DNA of 64,000 nt. Origin: Zoroaster sp. YZ-2022. Lineage: Eukaryota; Echinodermata; Asteroidea; Forcipulatida; Zoroasteridae. The stretch is from NCBI GenBank assembly GCA_029582265.1, contig CM055831.1, forward strand, positions 930,001-994,000, read 5' to 3'. A program made the translations under genes and the position numbers. Shown piece by piece: positions 34,600-47,032 of the stretch (within the stretch, counting starts at the first letter, position 1; every line of letters begins with the position of its first letter). The notes beneath the pieces were generated by a model. The model was not told the origin of the DNA and searched no databases. It saw only the letters and a program-made list of their open reading frames with translations.

Positions 34600-34984
34600 T
34601 AGGTCTTTGCGTTTTCGGATATTTTTGGAACCGGATACCCGAAATCAGGAAACTTCGGATACCCGGATACCCGTTTGCATTTTTGTTGAAAACATGCCTC
34701 CGGTGGTGTACAAATACATGTACTGTAAATGGTAACAAATTGACTTTTATAATACAGAGGATACCATACTATCGATCTTTTCTTTATTGGAGTGTAATCT
34801 CTTGAATTTAAAGATAATTGTCTGTACAAGTGCATTGTTCAAGAGTCACAGATTTCTGTTTGCACCGCTCAAATGTTAAGTCCGAATTTTAAAAAGTCGT
34901 TTGCGGGTAATTGGAACCGAAAATGGAATCGGGTAATGACCGTTTCGGTCGGATCCGGATACCCGGATACCCGGCACAGCCCTA
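34600..34984. mobile_element. hAT-type MITE inside the SH3 exon
   Basis: The insertion is 385 bp with an 8-bp target duplication acgactac (34592-34599 and 34985-34992). The ends are tagg....tgc and ggcacagccct-a, i.e. TAGGGCTGTGCC-like imperfect inverted repeats. It is rich in ccggatacccgg repeats. The 8-bp duplication and TAGGG ends fit the hAT superfamily. The empty site is seen in all other SH3 exons. Confidence 0.85.
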
Positions 34985-35329
34985 ACGACTACACCGCCCG
35001 ATGATCAGATGAACTCAACCTCACAGGGTGACTGGATATCAGTGCTTTGTGAAGACAAGAATTGGTGGATAGGACAGCTGGATAATGGACAGCAAGGATA
35101 CTTCCAAGCAAACTACGTCCAGCAGGGTGGATATGTGCGCGCTAAAAATCTTTATTATTATTATTATCAGTGATGAATGTAAGAGTAGGGGGGGGGGGTC
35201 AGTCAGGAGGGGAGAAGGGGTGAGATGGTATCGTTGGCCAAGTTCTGAATAATCCTTTATCTATAGTTAACCTTTGGCTATAAAAGGACATGATGTTTAG
35301 GATCTTTTGTAAATGAACCTATGTGTTAA

Positions 35330-35530
35330 AGGAACAGTATCGTCATGATCAAAGCGGACTTTCAACAGGGCATGGAATCGGTGTCCTAGTTTAAGATGTG
35401 ACTGAAAATTACTGGCTCATTTATGCAAAGGCAACGGTAATATGACCTTATCATGTGGGGTATTATTTTCAGTCAATCTAAAACTAGCACTCTGATTCCA
35501 TGCCCTGTTGTTCGTGATGACATTGTCCCT
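35330..35530. mobile_element. TTAA-flanked palindromic MITE (type 1)
   Basis: Same site as 5676-5875, with TTAA on both sides. Confidence 0.75.
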
Positions 35531-36072
35531 TTAAGTATGGATGCATTTACAGACATTTTACCAAAAGTGTATAATGACTTTAAATCAATATCTCAATGAG
35601 AGAAGAAAAAACATCATTTTATAGCAAGTTATTTATCAATTACAAACATTTTATTATATACACCATCAACATTTTTTTTATACAAATTTATACTTTTGTT
35701 AAGACATTGTGTCACAATTTTATTTGGATTGATGTGCTTCAAGTTTTCTAAAATATCCGTCCAGTTAAAACAAAGTATATTTGTAAGGATTTCCTGATAT
35801 AAAATACATTCAGTTTGTTGCATAAGGCCCATTTCTTGATATTGCCCAAAAATGTTACGTATTAATTCAAGCATCCTCTGCATTATCGTAAGGACATTTG
35901 TGGCATAATTTTTATCAAGGCACCACTAATGATATTTATTTTCCTCTCATTGGGAAGTGTGTGCAAAGTTAGGGACATGTGCACAGAATACAGGAAAAAC
36001 AGGGAATGATGGGTAAATCCTATAGGAAAATCCAACTAATTTTGTTTGACAAACTTTAACTACCGTGCAAAA

Positions 36073-36152
36073 CTATGAATTGTGTGCTTCAGTACTTGTC
36101 TAAGGTCTCTTTATATGAATTGTGTGCTTCAGTACTTGTCTAATGTCTCTTT
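36073..36152. repeat. 40-bp tandem repeat, 2 copies
   Basis: The second unit has aatgtctcttt for aaggtctcttt. Confidence 0.85.
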
Positions 36153-36320
36153 ATTATCTGATTTTGTACATTTGCGTAGTCAATTTCTAATTCATGTGAC
36201 AGTAAATATTTTGTTTCTTGTGCATATATTGCTGTGTATTTACCACCAAATGTTGACTTTCTGCATTATAAAAAGATCACATGAAAACAGTGTTAATCCT
36301 TTCATATGATCCCACCATTC

Positions 36321-36675
36321 AGTAAATACAATTCATTGTAGCATTCAGTAAATACATTTCATTGTAGCATTCAGTAAATACAATTCATTGTAGCATTCAG
36401 TAAATACAATTCATTGTAGCATTAAGTAAATACAATTCATTGTAGCATTCAGTAAATACAATTCATTGTAGCATTCAGTAAATACAATTCAATGTAGCAT
36501 TCAGTAAATACAATTCATTGTAGCATTCAGTAAATACAATTCATTGTAGCATTCAGTAAATACAATTCAATGTAGCATTCAGTAAATACAATTCATTGTA
36601 GCATTCAGTAAATACAATTCATTGTAGCATTGAGTAAATACAATTCATTGTAGCATTCAGTAAATACAATTCATT
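36321..36675. repeat. 26-bp minisatellite, about 14 copies
   Basis: About twice the length of the arrays in units 1 and 2. It is followed directly by tttaaacgctaagtgaatgt, so the type 2 MITE and its flanks are deleted here, as in unit 5. Confidence 0.95.
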
Positions 36676-37309
36676 TAAACGCTAAGTGAATGTCATCATT
36701 TTCATTACACTTAAACCCCTACTTTTCTGTAAAGACAGAAGGTAAACATTTAACTAAATAATTTATAAAAAGAAATAATAAGAAATAAATTTTCATTTTG
36801 AAGAAATCACAAAATCTAAACAAATCTTTTACATGCAGCTTAGCGCCAGTCCTTCATATCCAATATTCATCCACATTTTTTGCTTAATCTGCCACTTTAC
36901 ATCCGTTTTGTGAAACAAATGTATAGATTTTGAATTAGTGTTCTTTGCATTTCCATGAAACTTCTTTGTACAGTCTTAAACAATATTTCCTTGGATCTTT
37001 TTCCCCAGTTGCCCAGTTGACCTCGGTCTGACAACCATCCAGTACAGAGCTCTTATAACTGACTCTTATGATATATATACTGTATTGGTACTATAGACAT
37101 CTTTTTCATTGATCCGGATATTTTAGACAATGTAAGTCTAAGTTAATCAACAAATAATTACAAAGAAATACACTACTTACATATTTTTTTTATTTCACTT
37201 TTTAAACCTCTTTAATAATCAATATCACCAAAAAGTTTACACGTTCAATGTTACTAAATTGTGTTGAGTTTTATAAAGAAATACAACAATTTTCTTTATA
37301 AGTAAGACC

Positions 37310-37506
37310 AATTGTGGTGACACCATGTGAAATTCTCTATTGAGTAGTAATTAGTTTTGAAAGGAACTGGAGGTTACAACTCAACGTTTCGATCAGTATG
37401 CTCTGATCGTCTTCAAAAAGTTATTTTTAGACCTTTTTAGTTCTTTTTAGAACTAATTACTACTGAAGAGAGAATTTCACATGATGTCACCGCAATTGGT
37501 CTTTCT
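37310..37506. repeat. Long palindrome upstream of exon D
   Basis: Counterpart of 8025-8199 with a longer centre (ggaggttacaactcaacgtt). Confidence 0.7.
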
Positions 37507-37838
37507 TATCCTCTTCACCATGCAAAGCTACAAGTTTTACCTAATCTGCTTTATAACAACCATATTTTATTCAATTGATTCAATTCAATATATTTAATTC
37601 ATCCACAAAATTTTATACTGTTAAACAAAGCACATAATCTTAAGATTTATACAATAAATTTACAAATATGCATTCAACTTGTTTTTACAGGACAGTAAAG
37701 ATAGGCAGGGTACCCCCGCACCAGCAGACTATGATGACTAGCTCATTTACATTTACACCAGGGGGGACCACCCCTATGCATCAACCAACAATGAGCACTT
37801 GGGGATCCACATTTGATACAACCCAGTACAAAACACAG

Positions 37839-38795
37839 GTATGTTGTTTTAGTTGTTAAGCTGTGGTTGTGATTAACGTTACCAGTAATGGAAAATTTGC
37901 TACAAATGTAACATCTGTGGTTGTGACTAGCATTACCAATAATGGCAAATTTAGCACAAATGTAACATTTGTGGTTGTGAATAACATTTGTCTACTACTG
38001 TGATACTGTGATACAGCACTCGTCCCAATGTGACATGCGCTTTGTAAGTCAGAGGAATTGGTTTTGTGTACATCGGGGTAACCCTCTATTGGCGAAAATG
38101 TACTAAGGCTCTGAGTTTGGGGCAATTCAGCTTCTGACATGACACTGTGCTGCACATTCAAGTGAAATATAATAAACGTGAAGCGAGTATATATGTGTAT
38201 GTACATGTATATACGTATGTATGTATGTATGTATGCATCTATTTTCCCGCTTTTTTGGATCCCTCCCCATGATCCTTTGCTTTCCCTTTTCCCTATAAAT
38301 GGATGTGTCTTTTATGTTTGTATCTTGTCTACGCCTCTGATGAAGGTCCGGTTTGGATTGAAAGCTGAGGCCACCATCCAGATTTAATATATATATAGAT
38401 AATTGGCATAAGTGTACCGCTCACGAACATTGGGGCTGGTTAGCTCAGTTGGTAGAGCACTCTTACATTATTCGAGAGGTCACAGGTTCGAGTCCGTATG
38501 TTTGTATGTATATATGTATGTATGCATCTGTGATCAGGCATATGCATTTTGATGTGTCTAATAGAAATTTAGAATATTTATTTTTTAATAGAGATTTTTA
38601 GGCAAAATATAATTTTCTGTGTGAGGTTTTGTTTCTTTTGACGTGTAACAAACGAATCATAACAAGATAAGTGATACAGTGGTATCAACACTCAAGATTC
38701 TTCATGAGATGTCTGTGTAACATCTTCATGAGGACATATTTCACCATTATGATGATGATAAAGGAGATTGCCAGTCAGCAGCATGTTGGATTATA
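37839..38795. other. Convergent intergenic block, AHI1-like tail to TRIM-E
   Basis: No protein gene. It contains three tgtggttgtga repeats, a segment shared only with unit 5 (catcggggtaaccctctatt), a short tatg microsatellite at about 38190-38236, a hairpin-forming gcctctgatgaaggtccgg segment, and a tRNA-like SINE head. Confidence 0.5.
38434..38496 (+). mobile_element. tRNA-like SINE head (decayed)
   Basis: It has the acceptor-like GGCTGGT, a full D-arm (gctcagttggtagagc, A box) and a B box (ggttcgagtcc), but no cognate 3' acceptor strand; the sequence passes into tatg repeats. It is the degenerate relative of 48008-48079. Most likely a SINE, not a working tRNA gene. Confidence 0.6.
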
Positions 38796-40958
38796 TCACA
38801 CCCTGTGATATATCTTCACTGAGTGACAGTCTGCTGCTACCAGCTGATGCCTGTCTGCAGTGAATGTGATTCCACTGGGGTAGTACAGACCCTGATCTAT
38901 ACATGAGATGAATGTACCATTATCATCATAATGGTGAATATGACCAGTGTTATCTTCCACATTGTGCACTGCAATGTATATGCCTGATCTGTCACAGCAT
39001 ACACCTTTGCAGTATTTAACTTGCTTATCATTGATTGTTGGTTTGATTGTGAGTAATGAAGTACCATTGTTATCAACAATGTCTACTTTATGTTGGTCCT
39101 CACCACTGACTACAAGTTTGTTATTGATGTCAGTGGCCAAGAAGTAAGGTTTTGTTTTGACTGGCGTAATGTGAATGAACGAGCCATCAGTGGGGCTGTG
39201 CTTGGTGACCACCATCCTATACACATCCCCTACTAAGATGTTACCATCATTATTTACTGATACACTCTGGAGGTCCACTGCTTTCTTACCTACCTCACTA
39301 TGAGGCACTGTGTGGAAGTCAAAGGCAAGTGTGCCATCATGGTTGTACATCTTGACATTGTTGGTGTCATCCACAACTACTATGTGATTGTGTGTAGCTG
39401 CAATGTCACATAGATCTGGAAAAAGGGTAAAACTTATTATAAAAAATACAAAATAATGGTGAAAGTGTTGGAGATGTTGATGTGTATACAATATACATGT
39501 GAATGTCAACATTTGTGAATGCCTCATTGAACTTGATCACAAATGCTTAATACAGGGTTTATCAATGTCGCCCTTCATCCATGTACAGTAAAGATATATT
39601 GCCTTTTTATTTTTCTTAACTTTGCTGGTAATTTCTGACTATTCTCTTTTTAATCAGAACATTGCTTTTAGAAAGGGGAAATGCTTTAAAATGAGAAAAT
39701 ACAAACAAATTATTGTCAAAACCATGATTTCATAGTAATTATTTATCTAATATTTTGTGAATTGTGTAAATTTTCTGACTAAAAAGACAATTCAGAAATT
39801 ACTGGTAAAATACCCCGCCCCCCCCCCCCCAAAAAAAATGGGCGATACATCTACAACTTGTATGTTTATAAAACATGCATATAATAAAGAGACTTACGGC
39901 CTTGTATTGGAATGGTGTTCTTGAGGTGTCCCTCAGAGCTGAAGAGTTTCACCTCTGTACTAAAGTCTTCTGCCACTGCAAGATCATTGGCTGGAGCTAC
40001 AGCAGCAATGCCTCTAAGAAAGTTGACTACGCCAAACTCATGAAAAAGCTCCCACTTGCCTTCCAGTTCCAGTTTACCCAAGTTGATGTTTTCATCATCA
40101 TTACTCTGCTTAAACCTCGGATATGACAGGTTGCGATCAATCTGTGGTACAGTTTGACCGGTCAGCAATTTCATGTCAGGATACAGTTCAAGGAAATTAA
40201 AGTCAGAAGAATTCTTGGCGACATCTTCCGCTACCTCTAGTGAGAATTGTTTTTCCTGCAGCATCATACTCACGGTTTTCTCATGCTCATCAAATCTTGT
40301 GTTACGATCCCGCTCCAGGTTTTTGATTTTAGCAATCATGCGATTCTCTTCCCTTTTTACCTTTGCTATTATCTTAGCTGCTTTGTCATGAACCTCTGTC
40401 ATGATCCCTGTTACTTTCTTTCCAAATTCCTGCTTAGCTTGAGATGATACTGCTAATGAATGTTCAAATGCCTTGATTTCTCTCTTAAACTCTGGGAAGA
40501 CATCTTTCATCAACTGCCTGCGTTCAAGAGCAGCTGTGTCATAGTCAATATAGTGGTGTTCAGGTTTAGGGTGGTCAATGACAATACAATCTCGACAGAT
40601 CAACTTTTCACACTTCACGCAATAGAACCGATTAATTTCCCCTTGTGTTTTGACATCGTGACTCATCCTCTAGTGTTTTGGCCAAGGTGGCATCCTTCCT
40701 CTGTAGTGATGAGACCTCGTCTAAGAGACGCTGTAAATAGAAATTGGTTTTCAGGCCAGTAACCCCCTCCTCAGGAAGTTTTGTCTCCCGTCGACACACT
40801 GGGCAGGGCATCTGTTTTGCATCTTTGTAGTAGTCCACCAGACAGTTCTCACAGAAACTGTGGAGGCAGTCTAATGCTTTTGGTTTTGTGTATCTATCGC
40901 GACAGATACTGCATTGCAGATGATTCTCACTGATTGTCTTCAATGCTGCAGAAGCCAT
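38796..40958 (-). pseudogene. TRIM copy E (RBCC-NHL), frameshifted at the B-box
   Basis: Exon 1 is 39898-40958 and exon 2 is 38796-39415. The RING is intact. In the B-box the runs at about 40638-40642 and 40648-40651 are each one base short relative to the other copies (net -2), so SRCQKHKGE becomes SRCQNTRGN and stops. Downstream the original frame is open through coiled coil and blade 1 (LAVAEDFSTEVKLF). Exon 2 is open and ends YHRV; its acceptor flank reads atct where others have gtcc, which changes the junction residues. Blade loops differ from other copies (GDVYRM, SGEDQ, AVHNVEDNTG, ADCHS). Both lesions are in homopolymers, so they need checking in reads; if they are errors this gene is whole. 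Confidence 0.8.
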
Positions 40959-41109
40959 CTGTTGAAATGAACTTCAAGAAATAATCATTAGTATCGATCA
41001 TTTGTGTACAATCTCATCACAATAGTCTTCACTTCAAATATACAAAAAATTAATTATTGTTACATAATTTTCAGACAACAAAAATATCCACAATTATTTT
41101 GCCATAATA

Positions 41110-41343
41110 CATTTGGATAGCTTCTTCCCTAGAACAGCATTACAATGGAACAACCTTCCTGCTGATTGTTTTCCACCAACTTACGATCTAATTAAGTTTA
41201 AGAAAAATATCAACAAATGTAATATTGCTTAAATGGTGGATGTTATCGCAAATGTAACCCCTTACACTCTAGTGGCTTTTTGGCCTTGTTTGGGGTGACT
41301 GACAGTAAAAAAAAGAAAAAAAAAAGAAAAAAAAAAAAAAAAA
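41110..41343 (+). mobile_element. LINE 3' end fragment
   Basis: Same insertion as in the TRIM-B and TRIM-C flanks. The A-rich tail is interrupted by single G residues. Confidence 0.75.
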
Positions 41344-41756
41344 GATATATGATGACCATGTAATTATGTTGCTCGGGTTTTATGAAATTTTCATGGGTTT
41401 GGTTGTGAAAACACATGTAGTTTACTTAAGGAAATGTAAATTGGTTTCTGGTCAAAGGTTGGCTTCAAAATTGGTGCAGTGACGCTTGTTTTTTTTTTGA
41501 TAATCTTTTTACTTCTTTTTTTTTGCCAACCAACGAAGTATGTGATACATGCATACACAGTTATTGGAACCAGTTTAAATTTGCTCAACGAGTTCAGAAA
41601 CTCAGCCCTGCTGATCAGAAGTTTTTAGAAATAACTAAAAATATCAGAAATAATGATATATTTCCCTCCAATATTTGTTACCTTGATTTGTTGTAGTTAT
41701 TGAAGCCAACGTTAGACAGAAATGAAGAGAAATGTAGTTAACTTACTTTCCGATGC

Positions 41757-41822
41757 AGACAAAGTGTTAAATGTTGCAGACTTAGGGGCAGTTCCCATCA
41801 AAATGGCCCTTGGCAAACAATG
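41757..41822 (-). promoter_or_regulatory. Candidate TRIM-E leader exon
   Basis: The GTAAGT donor is kept (complement of 41751-41756), but the motif reads aaaatggcc, so the ATGGCG element is mutated. Confidence 0.35.
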
Positions 41823-42145
41823 TAACTGTCGTCACAAGTCGTTATGTGACTAGCTAGGCTAGTCAAATAAACTATCTAGGTGTTGTCTGTATCATATATG
41901 TAAACATGCATCTAGGTACTGGGAAAATCTTTGGACCCTGTCAGTGTTTTTTCCCTTATCTTTCACATTGTGACATTGGTTCACCTTCCACTAATATTAA
42001 CATGTATATTTGTTTCAAATTTTTTATTTTTGGTTGTTCCTGTAACTTCTAACAACATTGATTTCTTTATTGTGTTCTTTACAAAGGGCTCTCTTTAATC
42101 ATTTTATTATCTATGAATCAAATATGTAGGGCCTATCAACTGTTG

Positions 42146-42268
42146 CTTTTGCTATTTTGACGGCAACATTTGCTATTTTGACGGCAACATTTGCTATTTA
42201 ATGACAACATTTGCTATTTTGACTGCAACATTTGCTATTTTGATGGCAACATTTGCTATTTTAACGGA
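42146..42268. repeat. 21-bp tandem repeat, 6 copies
   Basis: One unit is altered (gctatttaatgacaacattt). Confidence 0.8.
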
Positions 42269-43311
42269 AATTTAATTTTTCATCAGAACATCGCCATTTA
42301 ACTTGAGGATGTGAATACAAATGCTGTAAATTTACACATTTCTCAAAATAATTGTGAGAAACATGGTTTTACAGTAAATATGTACTGACATTAATTCATA
42401 ATGGTTCTGTCATCAATTCATGTTGGCAATTTTTTATTGTTAAACCAATCTTCTGACAACTATTTTGTGAAATATCTTATTTCAAAATACTTGCATTCCT
42501 TTCTAATAGGAAATTATCAATGTTCCAATAAAAACATGGGTAATTATCTGAAAATGAAGAAACTGAGTGAATTATTATTTAAAGAGGGGCTCTAAGGTCA
42601 AATTCAGTTTTGTGCTGCACTCATTTTCCAATAGATAGAGTCCTTATGAAAGTGGACAAAATATCACAAGTCTCTTACCTCACATTAAAACGGTGTAAAA
42701 TGCCATTGTATTTAATACCCTTCCAGTGCGAAATTTGTTAACATCCAAAAACATCCAATGACGTCACATTTCAAATATATGGGTCTGTACATTTTTGTAC
42801 GGGGAATTTTTTGTTCATTCCTTAAACTCCATGATATTCATTTAGAACGGTGTTGAATTTGACTTTTTGATGAACGAAATATTTCTGTATGGAATGTACA
42901 GACCCATTTATTGTTGATATACAATGACGTCATGTTTCAAATTTTGTCATGTATTTGAGAATGCGTGTTACGCACGTGTGCAGTGTGGTACCACCGCAGT
43001 AAAACTATAAGATACATATCTGTTGTGTAGATACATTTATATACATTTGACCAATGGTATACTCTCCCTTGAATAACAAATAAGAAGTTTTACATGTCCT
43101 ATTTCAGATTTGCTTCCTAGCGAATCGGTCAGCAAAAAAGGTGCGTAGTCTAGGCATGTCCATGGGAGGGTACAGGATGGACACCACCCAGAGAGCTTCC
43201 ACACCAAGTATTGCCCTACAAGCTGTAAGTTCAATTAAAACCCCTATACACTATAGGTAATCTCAAAATAACACAAATGATGAGTTTCACATGAAACTTA
43301 CTTGGTGTAAA

Positions 43312-43434
43312 GTTGATAATGGTATAAAACAACCCTGATATCTTTCTGTCTCGGGTTGATATCATTTAGTGTAAAGTTGATAATGGTATAAAACAACCCT
43401 GATATCTTTCTGTCTCGGGTTGATATCATTTAGG
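43312..43434. repeat. About 65-bp minisatellite, 2 copies
   Basis: Same position as in the other units, between exons A and B. Confidence 0.9.
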
Positions 43435-44186
43435 TAAAATTAAGAAATAATTTCCAAAATTAATGTCTGTTATTCAAAGACAGAAATTCCATATTGGATG
43501 CAGAAATGTTTCCATAAGTGTATACTGCCTTTTCATACAGACACATATTTGGTGAATATTGTATATTATAAGAATTTTTTTTATCAGAATATAAATAAAA
43601 AACATTTTATAATTCATTGATTATTGTTATTATTTATATAATTTAAACGTATCATTTTTTATAATGATTACAGAGTACAACTTTTTCTCCAAGCCAATTA
43701 TAATACTGTTCTCTTTACAATTCACAACAATTTGAAACTTTGTCAGTTTTGATTTAATAAATGGTAATTTTTCTTTTTAATTCCAATGGCCCATGGAGTC
43801 AGGAAGGCACAGCCAACTTCACATTCAACCCACCGCTGTCACAGAAGAAGACCGACCACCACTGTGTGGTGGCACTCTATGACTACACCGCTCAATGATC
43901 AGATGAACTTAACCTCACAGGGTGACTGGATATCAGTGCTTCATGAAGCCAACGAGAATTGGTGGATGGGACAACTGGATAATGGACAGCAAGGATACTT
44001 CCAAGCAAACTACGTCACTGATGAATGTAAGAGTGGGGGAGCGGGGGGTCAGGAGGGGAGAGAAGGGGTGAGAAGGGATGAGATGGTATCGTTGGCTAAG
44101 TTCTGAATAATCCTTTATCTACAGTTAACCTTTGGCTGTAAAGGACATGATGTTTAGGATCTTTTGTTAATGAACCTATGTGTTAA

Positions 44187-44387
44187 AGGAACAGTATCTT
44201 CATGATCAAAGCAGACTTTCAACAGGGCATGGAATCGGTGTCCTAGTTTAAGATGTGACTGAAATTTACTGGCACATTTATGCAGAGGCAACGGTAATAT
44301 GACCTTATCATGTTAGGTATTATTTTCAGTCAATCTAAAACTAGCACTCTGATTCCATGCCCTGTTGTTCGTGACGATATTGTCCCT
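44187..44387. mobile_element. TTAA-flanked palindromic MITE (type 1)
   Basis: Same site as 5676-5875. The right end reads gttcgtgacgatattgtccc. Confidence 0.75.
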
Positions 44388-44894
44388 TTAAGTATGGATG
44401 CATTTTCAGACATTTTACCAAAAGTGTATAATGACTTTAAATAAATATCTCAATGAGAGAAGAAAAAACATCATTTTATAGCAAGTTATTTATCAATTAC
44501 AAACATTTATTATATACACCATCAATATTTTTTTATACAAATTTATACTTTTGTTAAGACATTGTGTCACAATTTTATTTGGATTGATGTGCTTCAAGTA
44601 TTCTAAAATATCCGTCCAGTTAAAACAAAGTACATTTGTAAGGATTTCCTGATATAAAATACATTCAGTTTGTTGCATAAGGGCCATTTCTTGATATTGC
44701 CCAAAAATGTTACATTAATTGAAGTGTTCTCGGCATTATTGTAAGGACCAGTGGGCGTAGCTGGCGGGGGGGTCGGCTGCCCCCCCCCCCCCTCTGGCTC
44801 CAGTTCCAGAATAAGTGGGCCCCCCTAACACATGCAAATTTTTTTCACATGCTTATGGGACTGACTGATGGGCCCACCAGCAGGCAGGACTATA

Positions 44895-45378
44895 CAGGCA
44901 GGGCCGGATTTAGACCTTGAGGGGCCCGGGGCACTTCAGGTTCGGGGGGCCCCTCGACATAGAAATTAAATTACATGACAAATAAAAATGAACTAAATGA
45001 ATGATAAATGCAGATTTCTTCGAAAAAATATAAAACTAATTTTATAATTATTATATTTTTTTATAAAGGAAGTCCTTAGTCTGGGGGCCCTCTGGCAGGG
45101 GGTCCGGGCAAGTCTTTGCCCCTTATAAATCCGGGACCTGTATACAGGGGCCGCTTTTACATAAGGGCAAAGGGTAGTTGCTTATGGCCCCAGGTAAAGA
45201 GGGGCCCTAAAAATCTGTACAGTCATTTTTATAACCCGCGATTAATCAAAATTCAATGGCTTAATATGCATGTAGAAGGTATATAGCAGCACTAACACAT
45301 TTTCCGGATAACAATTAAGAAAATGGCCCCTATTTATTTCCTTGCCCGTGGGCCCCGTAATACCTAAAATCAGCCCTG
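44895..45378. mobile_element. hAT-like MITE, middle element
   Basis: The target duplication is ggactata (44887-44894 and 45379-45386). Its 5' end is CAGG plus GGCCGCTTTTAC, split by the innermost element, and its 3' end is TAAAATCAGCCCTG. Non-autonomous. Confidence 0.8.
44899..45140. mobile_element. hAT-like MITE, innermost element
   Basis: The element is 242 bp. The ends are CAGGGCCGGATTTA and TAAATCCGGGACCTG. The target duplication tatacagg (44891-44898 and 45141-45148) straddles the first four bases of the middle element. Confidence 0.85.
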
Positions 45379-46006
45379 GGACTATAGTTCTCTGGGCCCC
45401 ATTCTAAAAATATACGTGATTCATCATCTACTAATGACAAAGAAAAAGATCATGGTATGGTAAAAGATAATGATATTGGTAGTGAAAACGAAAACTTGTC
45501 TGGAATGGTGGTGGACCAAGGCGAGCCAACATCATTCTTCGTTGAAGAAGCAGAAGTAACGGCAGGTACTTCTTCTGAAATTGATCAAGAGATGGAGAAA
45601 TCGGATTCCAAGACAATGAGCCAGAGCCTATGTCTGATCCTGATGATGCTAAATGTATACTTGATTTACAGCAAGCGATCCAAGCGATCCCGCCATTTTT
45701 AAACAGACCTCTCACGCCAACATTGATTCGGGCACTGAAGACTAACGGCCCCTGCCAGCCAGGATTAAAAGATAATTTTCCACTTCCCTTATGATGAAGA
45801 TCACAGGAAATTCAATGTGAGTTGGTACAAGAGAAAGTGTAGTAGTGGGCCCATCAAGTAGACAGAAACTGGTTGGTCTATTTTGAAGAATATGATATGC
45901 TTCGATATTACCTAAAGTCGGTGTCATTGATTGGTGGGCCCCCTGGTATCCGGATTCGCCCCGGCGAACATAGCCAGCGCTACGCCACTGGTAAGGACAT
46001 TTGTGG

Positions 46007-46191
46007 AATAAATACAATTCATTGTAGCGTTCGGTAAATACAATTCAATGGACCGTTTGGTAAATACAATTCATTGGAGCGTGCGTTCGGTAAATACAAG
46101 TCATTGGAGCGCGCGTTTGGTAAATACAATTCATTGGAGCGCGCGTTCGGTAAATACAATTCATGTTGGCACTCGGTAAATACAATTCATT
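46007..46191. repeat. 26-bp minisatellite, diverged
   Basis: The units have changed spacers with gcgcgcgttcgg, unlike the gtagcattcag spacers elsewhere. About six to seven copies. Confidence 0.8.
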
Positions 46192-46828
46192 TAAACGCTA
46201 AGTGAATGTCATCATTTTAATTACACTTAAACCCCTACTTTTCTGTAAAGACAGAAGGTAAACATTTAACTAAATAATTTATTTAACTAAATAATTTATA
46301 TAAGAAATAATAAGAAATTAATTTTCCTTTTGAAGAATTCACAAAATCTAAACAAATCTTTTGTATGCAGCTTAGCGCCAGTCCTTCATATCCAACATTC
46401 ATCCACATTTTTTGCTTAATCTGCCACTTTACATGCGTTTTGTGAAACAAATGTATAGATTTTGAATTAGTGGTCTTTACATTTCCATGAGACTTCTTTG
46501 TACAGTCTTAAACAATATTTCCTTGGATCTTTTCCCCCAGTTGCCCAGTTGGACCTCGTTCTGACAACCATCCAGTACAGAGCTCTTATGACTGACTCTC
46601 ATGATATATATACTGTATTGGTATTATAGACATCTTTTTCATTGATCCGGATATTTTAGACAATGTAAGTCTAAGTTAATCAACAAATAATTACAAAGAA
46701 ATACACTACTTACATATATTTTTATTTCACTTTATAAACCTCTTCAATCAGTATCATCAAAAAAGTTTACGCATTCAATGTTACTAAATTGTGTTAATTT
46801 TATAAAGAAATACAACAATTTTCTTTAT

Positions 46829-47032
46829 AAGTAAGACCAATTGTGGTGACACCATGTGAAATTTTCTATTGAGTAGTAATTAGTTTTGAAAGGAACTGGA
46901 GGTTACAACTCGACGTTTCGATCAGTATGTCTGATCGCCTTCCAAAAGTTCTTTTTCGACCTTGTAAGTTCTTTTAGAACCACACTACTGAAGAGAGAAT
47001 TTCACATGGTGTCACCGCAATTGGTCATACTT
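46829..47032. repeat. Long palindrome upstream of exon D
   Basis: The right arm is partly eroded (aaccacactactgaagagag). Confidence 0.65.

Larger units (their letters stand above)
33818..37838 (+). pseudogene. AHI1-like 3' end, tail copy 4 (interrupted SH3)
   Basis: Exon A is 33818-33946. Exon B starts at 34517 (actcacag acceptor) and is split by a 385-bp hAT MITE after YDY, resuming at 34993. It then carries the CGA-to-TGA stop and the shared frame change, and a second small insertion with an ATT-type run at about 35118-35169, before the donor at 35178. Exon C is reduced to about 37009-37040, where a deletion joins acaaccatcc to agtacagagc. The same deletion is in copy 5. Exon D is 37691-37838. 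Confidence 0.7.
40959..43107. other. 5' flank of TRIM-E
   Basis: No gene is supported. It closely matches the TRIM-B and TRIM-C flanks: LINE fragment 41110-41343, leader exon at 41757, 21-bp repeats 42146-42268. Confidence 0.55.
44749..45990 (+). mobile_element. hAT-like transposon, outer element of a triple nest
   Basis: The ends are CAGTGGGCGTAGC and GCTACGCCACTG, with an 8-bp target duplication gtaaggac (44741-44748 and 45991-45998); the empty site is seen in other units. A + strand coding remnant at about 45430-45860 reads, across two frame changes, an acidic N-terminus, then PLTPTLIRALKTNGPCQPG, then PYDEDHRKFNVSWYKRK. The last part has the DNFP ... F-x-x-x-W-Y layout of the TTF-type zinc-finger region at the N-terminus of ZMYM/hAT transposases. 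The catalytic domain is gone. Two further hAT-like elements are nested inside. Confidence 0.85.

Noticed and set aside
38320..38370. Hammerhead ribozyme-like ctgatga ... gaaa core
   Set aside because: The stem II pairing is offset by a base, the flanks pair with each other (gcctc/gaggc) as a simple hairpin, and no cleavage site strand is found.
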